Shown: in pieces, positions 42,200 to 51,166 of the stretch
Layout of the letters: every line of letters begins with the position of its first letter
How positions within the stretch are numbered: position 1 is the first letter of the stretch
Assembly: GCF_002394865.1 (NCBI RefSeq)
Contig: NZ_DGUZ01000018.1
Coordinates: 154,039-218,038 of the forward strand
DNA from: Fibrobacter sp. UBA4297
GTDB lineage: Bacteria > Fibrobacterota > Fibrobacteria > Fibrobacterales > Fibrobacteraceae
DNA: 64,000 nt
Direction: 5' to 3'
The notes under the pieces: generated by a model
Database searches by the model: none
The model's input: the letters and a program-made list of their open reading frames with translations, nothing else
What the model was told of the DNA's origin: nothing
Made by a program: the position numbers and the translations under genes

Positions 42200-42210
42200 A
42201 ATTAGGCTTT

Positions 42211-43278
42211 TTATTTCGCGTTTGCAGCCTTTGAATTTTTCTCAATGATTTCAAGGCATTCCGCCAAAATTGCATCGTACTTTTGTTTGTAGCGTTCCGT
42301 TATCACGGGCGTGTCATTTTCGCAGGTTTTGGTCTTGGCGATGTAGCCGCTAAACCAGTTTTCTGACTCATAATTCAAGCCATTCGTATATTTAACGTCT
42401 CCATTTTCCGTAAAATATGGAGCAAGGTTATATTTTAAAGTTTTATTTTCGCGATCTAAAAGACTTTCTAAATATGCGGTTTGGGATTCCGTCAAGGATG
42501 AATCCTTCATCAATTCATTGACTATTTTTTCGTATAATGCTTTTTGCACATCGGCAAGAATATCGACAAACAAAGCAAAGCCTTCTTGTGGACAAGATTC
42601 AACTAAATCTTCGGGAACAATTCCATGAGCGTCATTGTACTCTTTCTCGCACGTATAAGCTAGATCTCCATCTATTCTAAAATTTTTATAAGTACTATCA
42701 TTAGAACATTTCATCTCGTATTTCATACGAGTAGAAGCACAGGGGCCTATTCCATATAATGGAGCGAACTGTTCAATAACAGCTTCACACGACGCTAGTT
42801 CGTCTTCCCAATATGTCAAAAGTTTTTCTGATACGGATTGTTTTTGCTCTAAGAAATTTTTTAAATCATTGCAATCGTAGTCTTGAGCACAAATCGAAAC
42901 TGTATGCCAGGTTCTGGTGCAAGTCACAGAAGAATCGCGAGCCAAAATATAAGTCGGTATTGTAGATGAACTAGAAACACTTGAAGAACTCGATACAGGA
43001 GTATCAGAGGAACTCTGTGGCGGCACAATTGTCGAACTAGAAGATTCAAATGATTTCGCGGAGCTTGAGGGTTCAATCTGTGACGAGCTAGACACAGACT
43101 CCACCGACGCGCTGGATTCAGTTTCTGAAGATGCAGACGAGAGATTACCCACATCTGCCGATGAATCTGGATTCGCAGCCTGGGCTACTGGAAATTGTGG
43201 ATTTGAATCAGAACAACTGGCCCAGAAAAGCGATGCGACAGACAAGCAACTCAAACGCCAAAACTTGCGAATATTCAT
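42211..43278 (-). CDS. serine-rich lipoprotein, function unknown
   Basis: 355 aa. Lipobox SLFWASCSDS (Cys about 22). Residues 40-105 are serine/valine/glutamate-rich linkers (SSSVSSSS units). The remaining 250 residues contain eight or more cysteines (SVTCTRTWHTVSICAQDYDC... GPCASTRMKYEMKC...) and are probably disulfide-bonded outside the cytoplasm. No known domain was recognised. The layout is like other Fibrobacter lipoproteins. Confidence 0.7.
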   Translation of the reverse strand: MNIRKFWRLSCLSVASLFWASCSDSNPQFPVAQAANPDSSADVGNLSSASSETESSASVESVSSSSQIEPSSSAKSFESSSSTIVPPQSSSDTPVSSSSSVSSSSTIPTYILARDSSVTCTRTWHTVSICAQDYDCNDLKNFLEQKQSVSEKLLTYWEDELASCEAVIEQFAPLYGIGPCASTRMKYEMKCSNDSTYKNFRIDGDLAYTCEKEYNDAHGIVPEDLVESCPQEGFALFVDILADVQKALYEKIVNELMKDSSLTESQTAYLESLLDRENKTLKYNLAPYFTENGDVKYTNGLNYESENWFSGYIAKTKTCENDTPVITERYKQKYDAILAECLEIIEKNSKAANAK

Positions 43279-43402
43279 AAAATTTCTCCTTTATTCTCTA
43301 ATATATAATTTATCATAAAAAATGATTTCAGAAAACAATCAGATGAAAAAAAAACGTTGACATTCCGCCAATAAGAACAACAATCGCAAGCATCATTGCA
43401 TA

Positions 43403-43437
43403 CAAAAAAAGAACTGTCACTTTCGCAACAGTTCTCT
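43403..43437 (-). terminator. terminator of the 43484 gene
   Basis: On the minus strand GAACTGT-TGCGAAAGTG-ACAGTTC, then TTTTTTT. It shares its arm sequence with the terminator at 44301. Confidence 0.75.
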
Positions 43438-43450
43438 CTAAAAAATAACT

Positions 43451-43480
43451 GGATCCTTCGCCTTCGCTCAGGATGACGTA
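43451..43480. repeat. REP-like palindrome
   Basis: GGATCCTTCGCCTTCGCTCAGGATGACG, the family of 22003-22044 and of the first half of the trpCF insert. Confidence 0.7.
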
Positions 43481-43483
43481 AGG

Positions 43484-44245
43484 CTACTTACGGATTTGCA
43501 CGGAGTGCTTGTTTACTGCAGGGCGACCGAGCAAGTCAAAGTATTGGAACTTTTTAATGTTCGCCGCCGCCGGTCGGATTTTTCGGATTCCAATCGTTTC
43601 TTCTTGAGGATACAGCGGGATAAAGAACATTTCTGTCAAGGTAGACGAATTTTCCTCAGTAAGATGAATTGTTTGGCCCAGAGCCTCGTAAGTAATCTTC
43701 ACATATTTTTCATCATCAGGGTTGCCGATATGACAGACATTTGGATCTTTTTTATCCAAAAGTACTTTTATAAATTCTCCATTTTTGTACTCAACAAGAG
43801 TCTCTTCGTCTTTAAGATTTACATATCCATTAAGCGTGTCAACCTTCCCCGAATTAGATCTATAAAAAGCATAAGGATGCATATCATCAGCGACCTTCAT
43901 ATATTTGACCGTTCCGAAAAGTTCGCCATCGTTATTGATTACAAGCGTAATCATGCCATTCAAGGTATCCGCTTTCTGAGTATAATGGAAAACAGTTTTA
44001 ACAGTATCTTTCGAATCCATCAAAACAAGACTATCCGGAAGAGAATTTCCAGGCGTGTAATAGTATTTCTTGGACCAAGGCTTTGAATCCGCACCCTCTG
44101 CAGGCGCCCTGTAAAGGCTGTCAAGAACATAGTCTTCCGGGACATAATAATCCACCGGCTTGGTTTTGAAATAAGCCTCAAGACAGTTGATGGCATTCGC
44201 GTAAATGGAAAGTGCAGCAAGAGAAAAGAGAATTTTTTTGAACAT
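43484..44245 (-). CDS. secreted protein with a C-terminal sorting-like tail
   Basis: 253 aa. Signal peptide about 1-18 (ALSIYANA). The middle part has no recognised domain; it is rich in D, K and Y with a toast-rack-like repeated pattern (VDTLNGYVNLKDEETLVEYKNGEF), resembling MORN-type 'Y-NG' repeats, so a beta-sheet structure is likely. The end, IKKFQYFDLLGRPAVNKHSVQIRK, resembles a short type IX secretion sorting tail (FDLLGRxV). The function is unknown. Confidence 0.65.
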   Translation of the reverse strand: MFKKILFSLAALSIYANAINCLEAYFKTKPVDYYVPEDYVLDSLYRAPAEGADSKPWSKKYYYTPGNSLPDSLVLMDSKDTVKTVFHYTQKADTLNGMITLVINNDGELFGTVKYMKVADDMHPYAFYRSNSGKVDTLNGYVNLKDEETLVEYKNGEFIKVLLDKKDPNVCHIGNPDDEKYVKITYEALGQTIHLTEENSSTLTEMFFIPLYPQEETIGIRKIRPAAANIKKFQYFDLLGRPAVNKHSVQIRK

Positions 44246-44300
44246 AAATGCCTTTGTAGTTAAAATATTAAATAAAATATAATTATTTTACAATAAAAAA

Positions 44301-44335
44301 AGAGAACCGTTGCCAAAGCAACAGTTCTCTTTTTG
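44301..44335 (-). terminator. terminator of yebC
   Basis: AGAGAAC-CGTTGCCAAAGCAACAG-TTCTCT with A and T tracts on both sides, so it works in both directions. An inner CGTTG/CAACA stem extends it. Confidence 0.75.
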
Positions 44336-44336
44336 A

Positions 44337-44431
44337 AATGGAGATTCCCGCTCGGTGGCGGGAATGACATGCAAGACAAGCCGCTCTTTCGTCTCTCGTC
44401 TGTAGCGAGCGACGCGAGCGTTCTCTCGTCT
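44337..44431. repeat. composite repeat region
   Basis: A REP-like GGAGATTCCCGCTC-GGT-GGCGGGAATGACA (44340-44370) is followed by inverse GACGAGAGAC units (CTTTCGTCTCTCGTC, GTTCTCTCGTC) around GAGCGACGCGAGCG. It ends at the yebC stop. Confidence 0.7.
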
Positions 44432-44433
44432 AA

Positions 44434-45177
44434 TTATTCAGCGTCCATGTCAGCTTCGTCGATTTCGGCGTTGTGGTAGACTTCCTGAACGTCGTCGTGG
44501 TCTTCGAACTTGTCGATGAGCTTGAGGAGCTTGACAGCGTCGTCGTGCCCGAGCTTGACCGGGTCATTCGGGACGTAGCTGAGTTCTGCACTCATCATTT
44601 CGATACCAGCATTTTCGAGAGCCTTGGAAACGGCGTCGAAAGCTTCCGGAGAAGTGGAGATTTCATGAACGCCATCTTCGGTGCTCATGTCTTCTGCACC
44701 AGCTTCGAGAACGAGGTCCATGATCTGGTCTTCCGGATACTTTTCAGCATCGACGACAATCACGCCCTTGTAGGTGAATGCCCAAGAAACGGAACCGGAT
44801 TCGCCCATGGAACCGTTGTTCTTGTTGAAGATGTTACGGATTTCAGCAACCGTACGGACCTTGTTGTCGGTCATGCACTGCACCATGATGGCAATGCCTG
44901 CCGGGCCGCGTCCTTCGTACAGCGGTTCCGTCATTTCGGTACCGGAGTTAGCACCCGTACCCTTGGCAATAGCGCTTTCGATGTTCTTAGTCGGCAAGCT
45001 CTGGCTCTTGGACTTAAGGATTGCAGCACGGAGACGCGGGTTAGCGTCAGGGTTGCCGCCGCCGAGCTTAGCAGCGATGGAGATTTCCTTGATCAGCTTG
45101 TTCCAAGCCTTTGCACGAGCGACGTCGGTTTTGGCTTTCTTGCGTTTGGTGGTGGCCCATTTGGAGTGACCGGACAT
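44434..45177 (-). CDS. yebC: YebC/PmpR-family regulator or translation factor
   Basis: 247 aa. Full-length family member: MSGHSKWATTKRKKAKTDVARAKAWNKLIKEI at the start, GGGNPDANPRLRAAI, YEGRGPAGIAIMVQCMTDNK, and NNGSMGESGSVSWAF. Described as a DNA-binding regulator and more recently as a factor that helps ribosomes at difficult peptide sequences. Acidic tail. Monocistronic, surrounded by degenerate repeats. Confidence 0.95.
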   Translation of the reverse strand: MSGHSKWATTKRKKAKTDVARAKAWNKLIKEISIAAKLGGGNPDANPRLRAAILKSKSQSLPTKNIESAIAKGTGANSGTEMTEPLYEGRGPAGIAIMVQCMTDNKVRTVAEIRNIFNKNNGSMGESGSVSWAFTYKGVIVVDAEKYPEDQIMDLVLEAGAEDMSTEDGVHEISTSPEAFDAVSKALENAGIEMMSAELSYVPNDPVKLGHDDAVKLLKLIDKFEDHDDVQEVYHNAEIDEADMDAE

Positions 45178-45206
45178 AATTTACCTCTAGTTGTTAAAAA
45201 AAGTTG

Positions 45207-45306
45207 TTAGTCATTAGTTATTAGTTTGTAGTTTAAATAATCGCGGCGTTGCCGCCTAGCTATATCTAAGAACCACTGACCAATGACTATTGACTGATTC
45301 TAAGTT
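45207..45306. repeat. degenerate repeats upstream of yebC
   Basis: Variants of TTAGTCATTAGTTATTAG and its inverse AACCACTGACCAATGACTATTGAC, with GCGGCGTTGCCGCC palindrome between. Same family as 6893-6932. Confidence 0.6.
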
Positions 45307-46026
45307 CTATTTTCCATTCATCTTGCAGCGGCGTTTCTGCTTGGCTGTGAGCTTGCGGCTAGAACAATCTAGGTCATCGTGCTTTTTAGACTTGAACTTA
45401 GTCTTTTCAGCCTTTTCACGAGCCCTGCGGTCCGCCTCTTCCTTAGCCTTGCGTTCAGCTTCGAGAGCCTTAGCCGCTTGGCGCTTCTGCTGCATCTCGA
45501 CAAGTTTCGTCTTGTCTATAGGTACCGCAGACGCCCTAGTAATTTCACGTTCGTACTTACCGCTCCAGATTTTACCGAGAAGCGAACCAGACTGGAGAGC
45601 ATCATCTAAAATGCTCTGTGCCCAGCTGTCATTTGCAGGCGGCAAAAGCTTGAACGACAAGTTGCGAATTCTAGTCGGTTCCTCGTCGTAATAAAGCATC
45701 ATGTCGAAGAAGCCCACGTTGTATTCCTCGCCATCGGAACCGGCAGCAATCTTATCCGGGATGTAGGCGAGCACAGCGTAAAGCGCTCTATCGAAAAGAG
45801 CCGTTATAAGGACATCGGAATCTCCACCAGGAGCCTGGACTTCACCTTCCGCAAGGAATGCCCACGGAGCCACATTGACTCGGAGCCTGAACTTGTGGAA
45901 ACCCTTCTCAGCTTTTTTAAGCTTGATCAAGGCACCAGAGAAAGCCTGAAAATCCGGCTTAATGGAGCCTTCCTGCGCAAACACGAATGCACACGCAAGG
46001 AAGATGACCGTTAGAATTTTTTTCAT
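45307..46026 (-). CDS. secreted protein with charged C-terminal helix
   Basis: 239 aa. Signal peptide MKKILTVIFLACAFVFA, then a compact domain about 19-160 of unknown fold. Residues about 175-225 are a long charged helix (QQKRQAAKALEAERKAKEEADRRAREKAEKTK), likely a coiled coil or a single alpha helix, and the tail is lysine-rich (KLTAKQKRRCKMNGK). It starts 29 bp after the phosphoglucomutase stop and may be co-transcribed with it. The function is unknown. Confidence 0.7.
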   Translation of the reverse strand: MKKILTVIFLACAFVFAQEGSIKPDFQAFSGALIKLKKAEKGFHKFRLRVNVAPWAFLAEGEVQAPGGDSDVLITALFDRALYAVLAYIPDKIAAGSDGEEYNVGFFDMMLYYDEEPTRIRNLSFKLLPPANDSWAQSILDDALQSGSLLGKIWSGKYEREITRASAVPIDKTKLVEMQQKRQAAKALEAERKAKEEADRRAREKAEKTKFKSKKHDDLDCSSRKLTAKQKRRCKMNGK

Positions 46027-46055
46027 TTCCCTAATCCAATTCGATTAATTTATTC

Positions 46056-47669
46056 TTAGTTCTTGAAGAACAGAGCCTTGGCAGCTTCGAACATCGGATC
46101 CTTTTCGTCCGGGTTGCGGCATTCCGTATAAATACGGACCTTCGGTTCCGTACCGGACGGACGCACGAGCATCCAGGAATCGTCGTCGAAAATAACCTTC
46201 ACGCCATCGAGCGTGAGAAGCTGCTTCACAATCTTTTCGTTCCCGCCAACCATGACCTTTGCACCCGGCTTAGCGATATCGGCGATAGCGTTGACCTTGG
46301 CCTTGAGCGGTTCACCAACGAGGGACTTGTCGACTTCGAAACCAGAACGAGTCGGATAGAAGCGACCATATTCTTCGTACAAAGCGTCGAGGTATTCACC
46401 GAGGTTCTTGCCAGTCGTAGCGAGAATTTCGAGAGCGATGAGGAGGCCGAACTGGGCGTCCTTTTCGAGCGTGTTGTTGAGACCAGAAATACCGTCAGAT
46501 TCTTCGAATGCAACGAGAGCCTTCTGCTTGGCATTGCGGCTGAGCCACGGGCGGAAGTTCTTGAAGCCCACCGGAGTTTCCATCACGGGAACGCCGAGCT
46601 TTTCAGCAATAATGTTCACGAAGTTGGAAGTTGCAACGGACTTAGCCACGCAGCCCTGTTCCTTGCGCCAGGTTGCCATGTAGTGGAATGCGATTGCACC
46701 GAACTGGTTCATGTCGATTTCGCGAGTGCCGTCGTAGAAACGGATACGGTCGCCATCCGGATCAAAGATTGCACCGAGACGGAACCAGGACTTGCTTTCG
46801 TCGAGGACCTTGCGGACCTTTTCGAGGTTCTTGCTGGACGGTTCCGGAGCGATACCGCCGAACAAAGGATCATCTTCGTTGCGGAGCGTGATGAGGCATT
46901 CCGGATTGTCGAGGAGAGCTGCCGGACGGCGGCGGGTAGAACCGTGAACGTGGTCACACACGAGCGTGAGGCGGCCCTTCTTGATGAATTCCTTGATGCG
47001 GTCGAACTTGATTGTGCCCTGCTTGACGAGGAATTCCTTGTAAATCTTGAGTGAGTCGATAATTTCCCAGTCAACCTTGGAGACCGGTTCGAACTTCCAG
47101 GTAGCCATCATTTCGTTAGAAAGCTTGGTGATGACGTTCGTGATTTCCGGACCTGCAGGACCGCCATCTGCCGGGTTGAACTTGATGCCGTTGTAGTGGC
47201 TCGGGTTGTGGCTCGGAGTCATGTTGATGGAGCAGGCAGCACCGAGCATTTCGATAGCAGCGGAGAATTCCGGAGTCGGCATTTCACCACCGTAGTAGAC
47301 CTTCACGCCAGCCTTTGCAAACTGGTCTGCGACAGCTTCGCAGAATTCGTGACCGAGCAAACGGTTATCGTGGCCAACGACCACGCCACGCTTCTGGAGT
47401 TCAGCAAAATCCTTGACACCCAGAGCTTCGAAGAGTTCCGGAGTTGCTTCCTTGTACAAACGCACAATAGCAGCACCGACAACCTGCAAGTTGCGGAGCG
47501 TGAATTCAGAACCGATTTCACCGCGCCAGCCGGAGGTACCAAAGCTGACCTTAGCCGGTTCCTGGGAGGTCAATGCGACCTGCTTCACGGTTTCAACCAG
47601 GTTCATATCGGTAGCCGGGTTGAATTCGGGGGACTGAATCTTTTTCCAAATCTGGGTAATGTTTTCCAT
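46056..47669 (-). CDS. phosphoglucomutase/phosphomannomutase
   Basis: 537 aa alpha-D-phosphohexomutase. Seen: SFGTSGWRG near the N-terminus, phosphoserine loop NMTPSHNPSHYNG (about 148-160; here TPSHNP in place of TASHNP), metal loop DPDGDRIRF (about 302), sugar loop FEESDGISG and the phosphate-binding RPSGTEPKVR. It converts glucose- or mannose-1-phosphate and 6-phosphate forms, important for glycogen and cell-envelope sugars. Strongly biased codons. The substrate preference cannot be decided. Confidence 0.94.
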   Translation of the reverse strand: MENITQIWKKIQSPEFNPATDMNLVETVKQVALTSQEPAKVSFGTSGWRGEIGSEFTLRNLQVVGAAIVRLYKEATPELFEALGVKDFAELQKRGVVVGHDNRLLGHEFCEAVADQFAKAGVKVYYGGEMPTPEFSAAIEMLGAACSINMTPSHNPSHYNGIKFNPADGGPAGPEITNVITKLSNEMMATWKFEPVSKVDWEIIDSLKIYKEFLVKQGTIKFDRIKEFIKKGRLTLVCDHVHGSTRRRPAALLDNPECLITLRNEDDPLFGGIAPEPSSKNLEKVRKVLDESKSWFRLGAIFDPDGDRIRFYDGTREIDMNQFGAIAFHYMATWRKEQGCVAKSVATSNFVNIIAEKLGVPVMETPVGFKNFRPWLSRNAKQKALVAFEESDGISGLNNTLEKDAQFGLLIALEILATTGKNLGEYLDALYEEYGRFYPTRSGFEVDKSLVGEPLKAKVNAIADIAKPGAKVMVGGNEKIVKQLLTLDGVKVIFDDDSWMLVRPSGTEPKVRIYTECRNPDEKDPMFEAAKALFFKN

Positions 47670-47710
47670 AGGGGTTCCTTTGTAGTTTTAACGTCGCAAA
47701 GATAGAAATT

Positions 47711-47743
47711 TAGTAGGAAGTAGGAAGTAGACAGTAGGAAGAA
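47711..47743. repeat. degenerate AGTAGGAAGTAGG repeat
   Basis: TTAGTAGGAAGTAGGAAGTAG and a further unit, same family as 14832-14886. Confidence 0.65.
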
Positions 47744-47773
47744 ACGCCTAAAACAAGGGGTTACAATTCTTGT

Positions 47774-47803
47774 AAAAAAAAGACTCACTTTTATGTGAGC
47801 CTT
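47774..47803 (-). terminator. terminator of the Rpn-type gene
   Basis: On the minus strand AGGCTCAC-ATAAAA-GTGAGTCT followed by TTTTTT, 30 bp after the stop. Confidence 0.75.
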
Positions 47804-47833
47804 GACTTTTACTTGTTTCTTAAATTGCAACGA

Positions 47834-48823
47834 CTACTTCGATTTCAAAGCATCAAGCCTAGCTTTCGCCTCGGCTATTTGCTCAGGAGGCAAGCCCATG
47901 GCCTGCATAACGCTAATAGCATCAGCGTGGCCCTCAGTTTTACCTTCCGACTTGCCTTCAGCTTTCCCCTTGGCTTCGCCTTCGGCAATCCCGGCCTCCT
48001 TACCCTTGAGGAAATTCTCGGCTATAACGGCATCGTATGCATGCATTTCGTCGAACATGAATTGCTCCATTTTTTTCAAAAGTTCAGGATCAACATTGCT
48101 TACCCGCAAGCGGTCCAAAGCGTTCTTGAGAAGCGGGTCTTCCGATTCGGGGACTTCAAGCGGGCCCCTTGAAATGAGCCTAAGCCAGAAATCTTCACGG
48201 GAGTTCACGCCCTTGCGAAGCTTCAAGAACTTCACCAAATCGACAATAATATATTTATTTTTCGGGAACAACGGCAAGGCCGCTCCCATCTTCACATCAT
48301 GTTTGCTGTATAGCGTCCATGTATCCTTGTAAATTTCCCTCGGCTCCAAAATCGGGAATCTGCAAAGCCAAATGGAAACGGTTTCAGGCACCTCGTAATA
48401 ATGAGCCTTCTTTTCCTTTTCGGACATCGCAAGAAACCGTTCCGAACGATTGTAGTCATGCTTGCCACGTATCGTTAGATACGCGTTGTAAAGTTGCATA
48501 CGGTCCAAGAAGAACGGATGTTCGCGGTTTTGCAGCTCTATATTCATAAAGCGGCTGTCACGCGTCGCCACCCACACGTCAAGACGCATAGGTTCATCCC
48601 CCGGCATAAACACATCGATATACTTTTCGAATGCATAGCTGAGGTCGACAATTTCGTGATCATGGTCGAGTTCAAGAATACTGTTCAGCAGGTCACGAAT
48701 CGTGTCCTTGTCATCCAGCAAGGCGCGGAACGTCGCTGGATAATACGGGAGCAAGTATTCTACGCCATCTGCGTTTTTGACGATGTACGGTTTTGTCAAC
48801 AAAGACTTATTTTCATTTGCCAT
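47834..48823 (-). CDS. Rpn-family recombination-promoting nuclease / PD-(D/E)XK transposase-like protein
   Basis: 329 aa from the ATG at 48823, which has AAGGA 7 bases before it. The N-terminal domain (LLPYYPATFRALLDDKDTIRDLLNSIL... LDVWVATRDSRFMNIELQNREHPFFLDRMQLYNAYL) is the PD-(D/E)XK nuclease of the Rpn/PDDEXK_2 family with catalytic D...ELQ residues. The C-terminal part has a short glycine-rich repeat (GIAEGEAKGKAEGKSEGKTEG) as is common in this family. These genes are abundant and variable in gut and rumen bacteria; they are believed to promote recombination or to act as mobile/defence nucleases. Confidence 0.85.
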   Translation of the reverse strand: MANENKSLLTKPYIVKNADGVEYLLPYYPATFRALLDDKDTIRDLLNSILELDHDHEIVDLSYAFEKYIDVFMPGDEPMRLDVWVATRDSRFMNIELQNREHPFFLDRMQLYNAYLTIRGKHDYNRSERFLAMSEKEKKAHYYEVPETVSIWLCRFPILEPREIYKDTWTLYSKHDVKMGAALPLFPKNKYIIVDLVKFLKLRKGVNSREDFWLRLISRGPLEVPESEDPLLKNALDRLRVSNVDPELLKKMEQFMFDEMHAYDAVIAENFLKGKEAGIAEGEAKGKAEGKSEGKTEGHADAISVMQAMGLPPEQIAEAKARLDALKSK

Positions 48824-48977
48824 TTGCATGTCCTTATAACGGCAAGGAACATCCCCGCCCGTTATATCAACACGCTTTTGACGCCTATTTGGCCCAAAAC
48901 TTTTTTGAAAGTCGAGTAAAATGATTTTAACACAGACAACAAAACAATTTCGGATAAAGTTAATTTTTCAGCATCAA

Positions 48978-49070
48978 GCCGGGGCGTTACGGGCCGGCGT
49001 CTGAGGCCCCGTTCGAGGGGGTAGCGGAAGACCCGGAGGGGCTGAAGCGAGGGGGATCCCTCCCCCACCT
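48978..49070. repeat. GC-rich interspersed repeat (CGAGGGGGATCCC family)
   Basis: GC-rich block in an AT-rich 375-bp intergenic region (48824-49204), containing AACGCCCCG, GAGGGGGTAGCGGA and GAAGCGAGGGGGAT in inverse orientation. The same elements appear in the same order in frame within the RNA methyltransferase gene at 61284-61361. The rest of the intergenic region shows no gene. Confidence 0.75.
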
Positions 49071-49152
49071 AATAGAAATAATCTGTCGCCAACAAAATCA
49101 CCGATGAGGCTATTTCGTTACCTTTGCAAAACGGAGCAATTTCAATAACAAT

Positions 49153-49189
<37 letters not shown>

Positions 49190-49204
49190 TATATTTAGGT
49201 TACT

Positions 49205-50161
49205 ATGCAAATTACAAACGCTTCTCAACTTACTGGTGTTTTCCCCGCGTTGTTCACCCCGCTCAAGAACGACGATCCTAAGAACCTTCGCAACTCCATC
49301 GACTACAAGAAGATGGGGCAGATGATTGACGATGTTATTGCAGCTGGTGCTAGTGGTGTGCTCCCCGCCGTGACGACGGGCCAGAGTGCAACGGTCTCTC
49401 CGCAGCAGCACTTGGATATCATTAAGTTCACGCTCGACTACGTTGACGGTCGCGTTCCTGTGATTGCAGGCGCAGGCTCCAACTGCACGCGCGAATCTAT
49501 CGAGATGATTGAAAACGTTTTGAAGATTGCTCCGGTGGCGGTCCTCTGCGTTACAGGCTACTACAACAATCCGCCGCAGGAAGGCTTGCTCAAGCACTAC
49601 CAGACGCTCAGTAGCGAAACGGGTGCAAAGATTGTTATTTACAACGTTCCGGGCCGTACATCCAGCTATGTCCATCCGGACACCTTGATTGCTCTTGCCG
49701 AAGACAAGAACATCATCGGTCTCAAGCAGGCGGTTGAATTTGGTTTTGGCGAAAAGTTCCACGAAGACACGATGCGCGTCATCAAGGAAACAAAGGGCAA
49801 GGACTTCGCTGTGATGAGCGGTGAAGACGGTCTCTTTGCAGACCTCCTCGAAATGGGTGGTACCGGTATCGTGAGCGCAACGGGCAACATCCCGGAAGCT
49901 TGCAAGACTTTCGTTGACCTCTACAAGGCTTTCCAGGCTGGCGACAAGGACAAGGCTCACAATTTGCAGAAGGCTGCTCGTGACTACATCGACGCCACGT
50001 TCTGCCGCAAGAACCCGATTCCTCTCGGAACGCTCTTCAACAGCCCGTTGTTCCAGCCGCTCGTGAGCGTGAAGGACACGGCTAACGGTGCTGACGCTGT
50101 TGCCCGCATCATGAAGCTCATCGACGAGAAGGCAACCAGCTTAAAGAAGTATCATGAATAA
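49205..50161 (+). CDS. dapA: dihydrodipicolinate synthase family enzyme
   Basis: 318 aa. Class I aldolase-type lyase. Schiff-base lysine in IIGLKQAVEF (about 173), proton-relay tyrosine in IYNVPGRTS, and VTTGQSAT at the place of the usual GTTGE motif (Gln in place of Glu). GYYNNPPQEG matches the family's Y-K-P loop only in part. Lysine/diaminopimelate synthesis is the likely role, but the altered TTGE motif leaves room for a related aldolase (N-acetylneuraminate lyase or other). No other lysine genes are near. Confidence 0.88.
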   Translation: MQITNASQLTGVFPALFTPLKNDDPKNLRNSIDYKKMGQMIDDVIAAGASGVLPAVTTGQSATVSPQQHLDIIKFTLDYVDGRVPVIAGAGSNCTRESIEMIENVLKIAPVAVLCVTGYYNNPPQEGLLKHYQTLSSETGAKIVIYNVPGRTSSYVHPDTLIALAEDKNIIGLKQAVEFGFGEKFHEDTMRVIKETKGKDFAVMSGEDGLFADLLEMGGTGIVSATGNIPEACKTFVDLYKAFQAGDKDKAHNLQKAARDYIDATFCRKNPIPLGTLFNSPLFQPLVSVKDTANGADAVARIMKLIDEKATSLKKYHE

Positions 50162-50237
50162 GTTGGTAGAACTTAGTTGGCAGAACTTAGATATAATCGC
50201 TAGGTTCTAAGATCTAAGTTCTAAAATCTAAGTTCTA
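50162..50237. repeat. degenerate TTCTAAGTTCTAAAATC repeats
   Basis: AGTTGGTAGAACTTAG, AGTTGGCAGAACTTAG and then the inverse TTCTAAGATCTAAG and TTCTAAAATCTAAG units. The inverted arms can pair as a hairpin between the two genes. Confidence 0.7.
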
Positions 50238-50255
50238 TAATTCAGGAGAATCACA

Positions 50256-50969
50256 ATGGCTAAGAATGAAAAATCCGTTACCGACTTGGTCTGCGAACAC
50301 ATCAAGAAGCAGAAGCTTCTCCCGATTCCGGTGCAGACTCTGAACGAAGAAGCCGAAGCAACTCGCTACTTTGGCGGCGACCTCAAGGAATTCTTGGCAG
50401 CAGCCAAGACTCTCGGCGCAAAGGGAATCTTCGTTGAAACACTTTATCTGGAAGACGACGAATTCTACTACGACAGCGGCATCGACGATGAAGAATACCT
50501 CGCCATGAACGGTGCTGATGGTAGCTGCACTTGCTGCTGCGGTGACAACTGCGACTGCAAGAAGGGCGACAAGAAGAAGTCCAAGAATGGTTCGACAAGC
50601 ACACCAACCGAAAAAGACGACAAGGTCGATGGCGTGTTTCTTGAACCGGAAGACCTCGACGGTCTTGATCTCTCCCTCCTCCGTCCTGAAATTGCAAAGT
50701 TCCTCGACCGCGTTGGCGAATGCTGCGGCGTGCGCTTGACGGTTCCGGGTGTGGACCACCTCGAAGTCGAAATTTTCGCGGACTGGTATGACGAATTCGC
50801 TGAGCTCGTGGACGAAGCTTCTGAAATCATTGAAGAAGATCCGAACGGCGCTCTCGAACAGGTCGAAGCCATGTTCAAGGAAGCTGAAAAGGCTGCTAAG
50901 GAAGAAGACAAGAGCGTGAAGAAGATCGCTGCTCATCCTCCTAAAAAGAGTGCAAAGTCTAAGAAGTAG
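50256..50969 (+). CDS. acidic protein of unknown function with a cysteine cluster
   Basis: 237 aa. No recognised domain. Residues about 88-102 contain CTCCCGDNCDC, a dense cluster of six cysteines that could bind zinc or an Fe-S cluster. It is followed by a Lys/Ser/Thr segment (KSKNGSTSTPTEKDDK) that is encoded by an interspersed repeat (50589-50609). The flanks are regular and acidic, and the end is lysine-rich. Two halves (1-75 and 125-215) show similar hydrophobic patterns. Strong codon bias suggests good expression. The ribosome site (CAGGAGAATCACA) is good. Confidence 0.75.
   Translation: MAKNEKSVTDLVCEHIKKQKLLPIPVQTLNEEAEATRYFGGDLKEFLAAAKTLGAKGIFVETLYLEDDEFYYDSGIDDEEYLAMNGADGSCTCCCGDNCDCKKGDKKKSKNGSTSTPTEKDDKVDGVFLEPEDLDGLDLSLLRPEIAKFLDRVGECCGVRLTVPGVDHLEVEIFADWYDEFAELVDEASEIIEEDPNGALEQVEAMFKEAEKAAKEEDKSVKKIAAHPPKKSAKSKK
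50589..50609. repeat. in-frame copy of the GGTTCGAC-CACCAACC repeat
   Basis: GGTTCGACAAGC-ACACCAACC inside the 50256 gene, the inverse of the trpCF copy with two base changes. It encodes N-G-S-T-S-T-P-T. Confidence 0.8.
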
Positions 50970-51112
50970 TCTTTGACTTTAGACAAAGTATTGACGCGAA
51001 TTTCTTTTCGGGACTCGCGTTTTCTTGTGCGTGAGACGCGCGGCATCCCCCCCAAAAAATTTCGCGACATTTCCGACGTTCGCAAGCATTTCACAAAATT
51101 TATTCAACATGC

Positions 51113-51144
51113 AAAAAACGCTCCCCAACGGAGAGCGTTTTTAC
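51113..51144. terminator. bidirectional terminator
   Basis: AAAAAACGCTC-CCCAACG-GAGAGCGTTTTT, between the convergent 50256 (+) and xylanase (-) genes. Confidence 0.8.
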
Positions 51145-51166
51145 AGTCTTTAGGAGGAGAGACTTG

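Noticed and set aside
48978..49070. Possible tRNA or structural RNA in the GC-rich block
   Set aside because: GTTCGAG is present, but no cloverleaf stems can be formed; the block matches an interspersed repeat.
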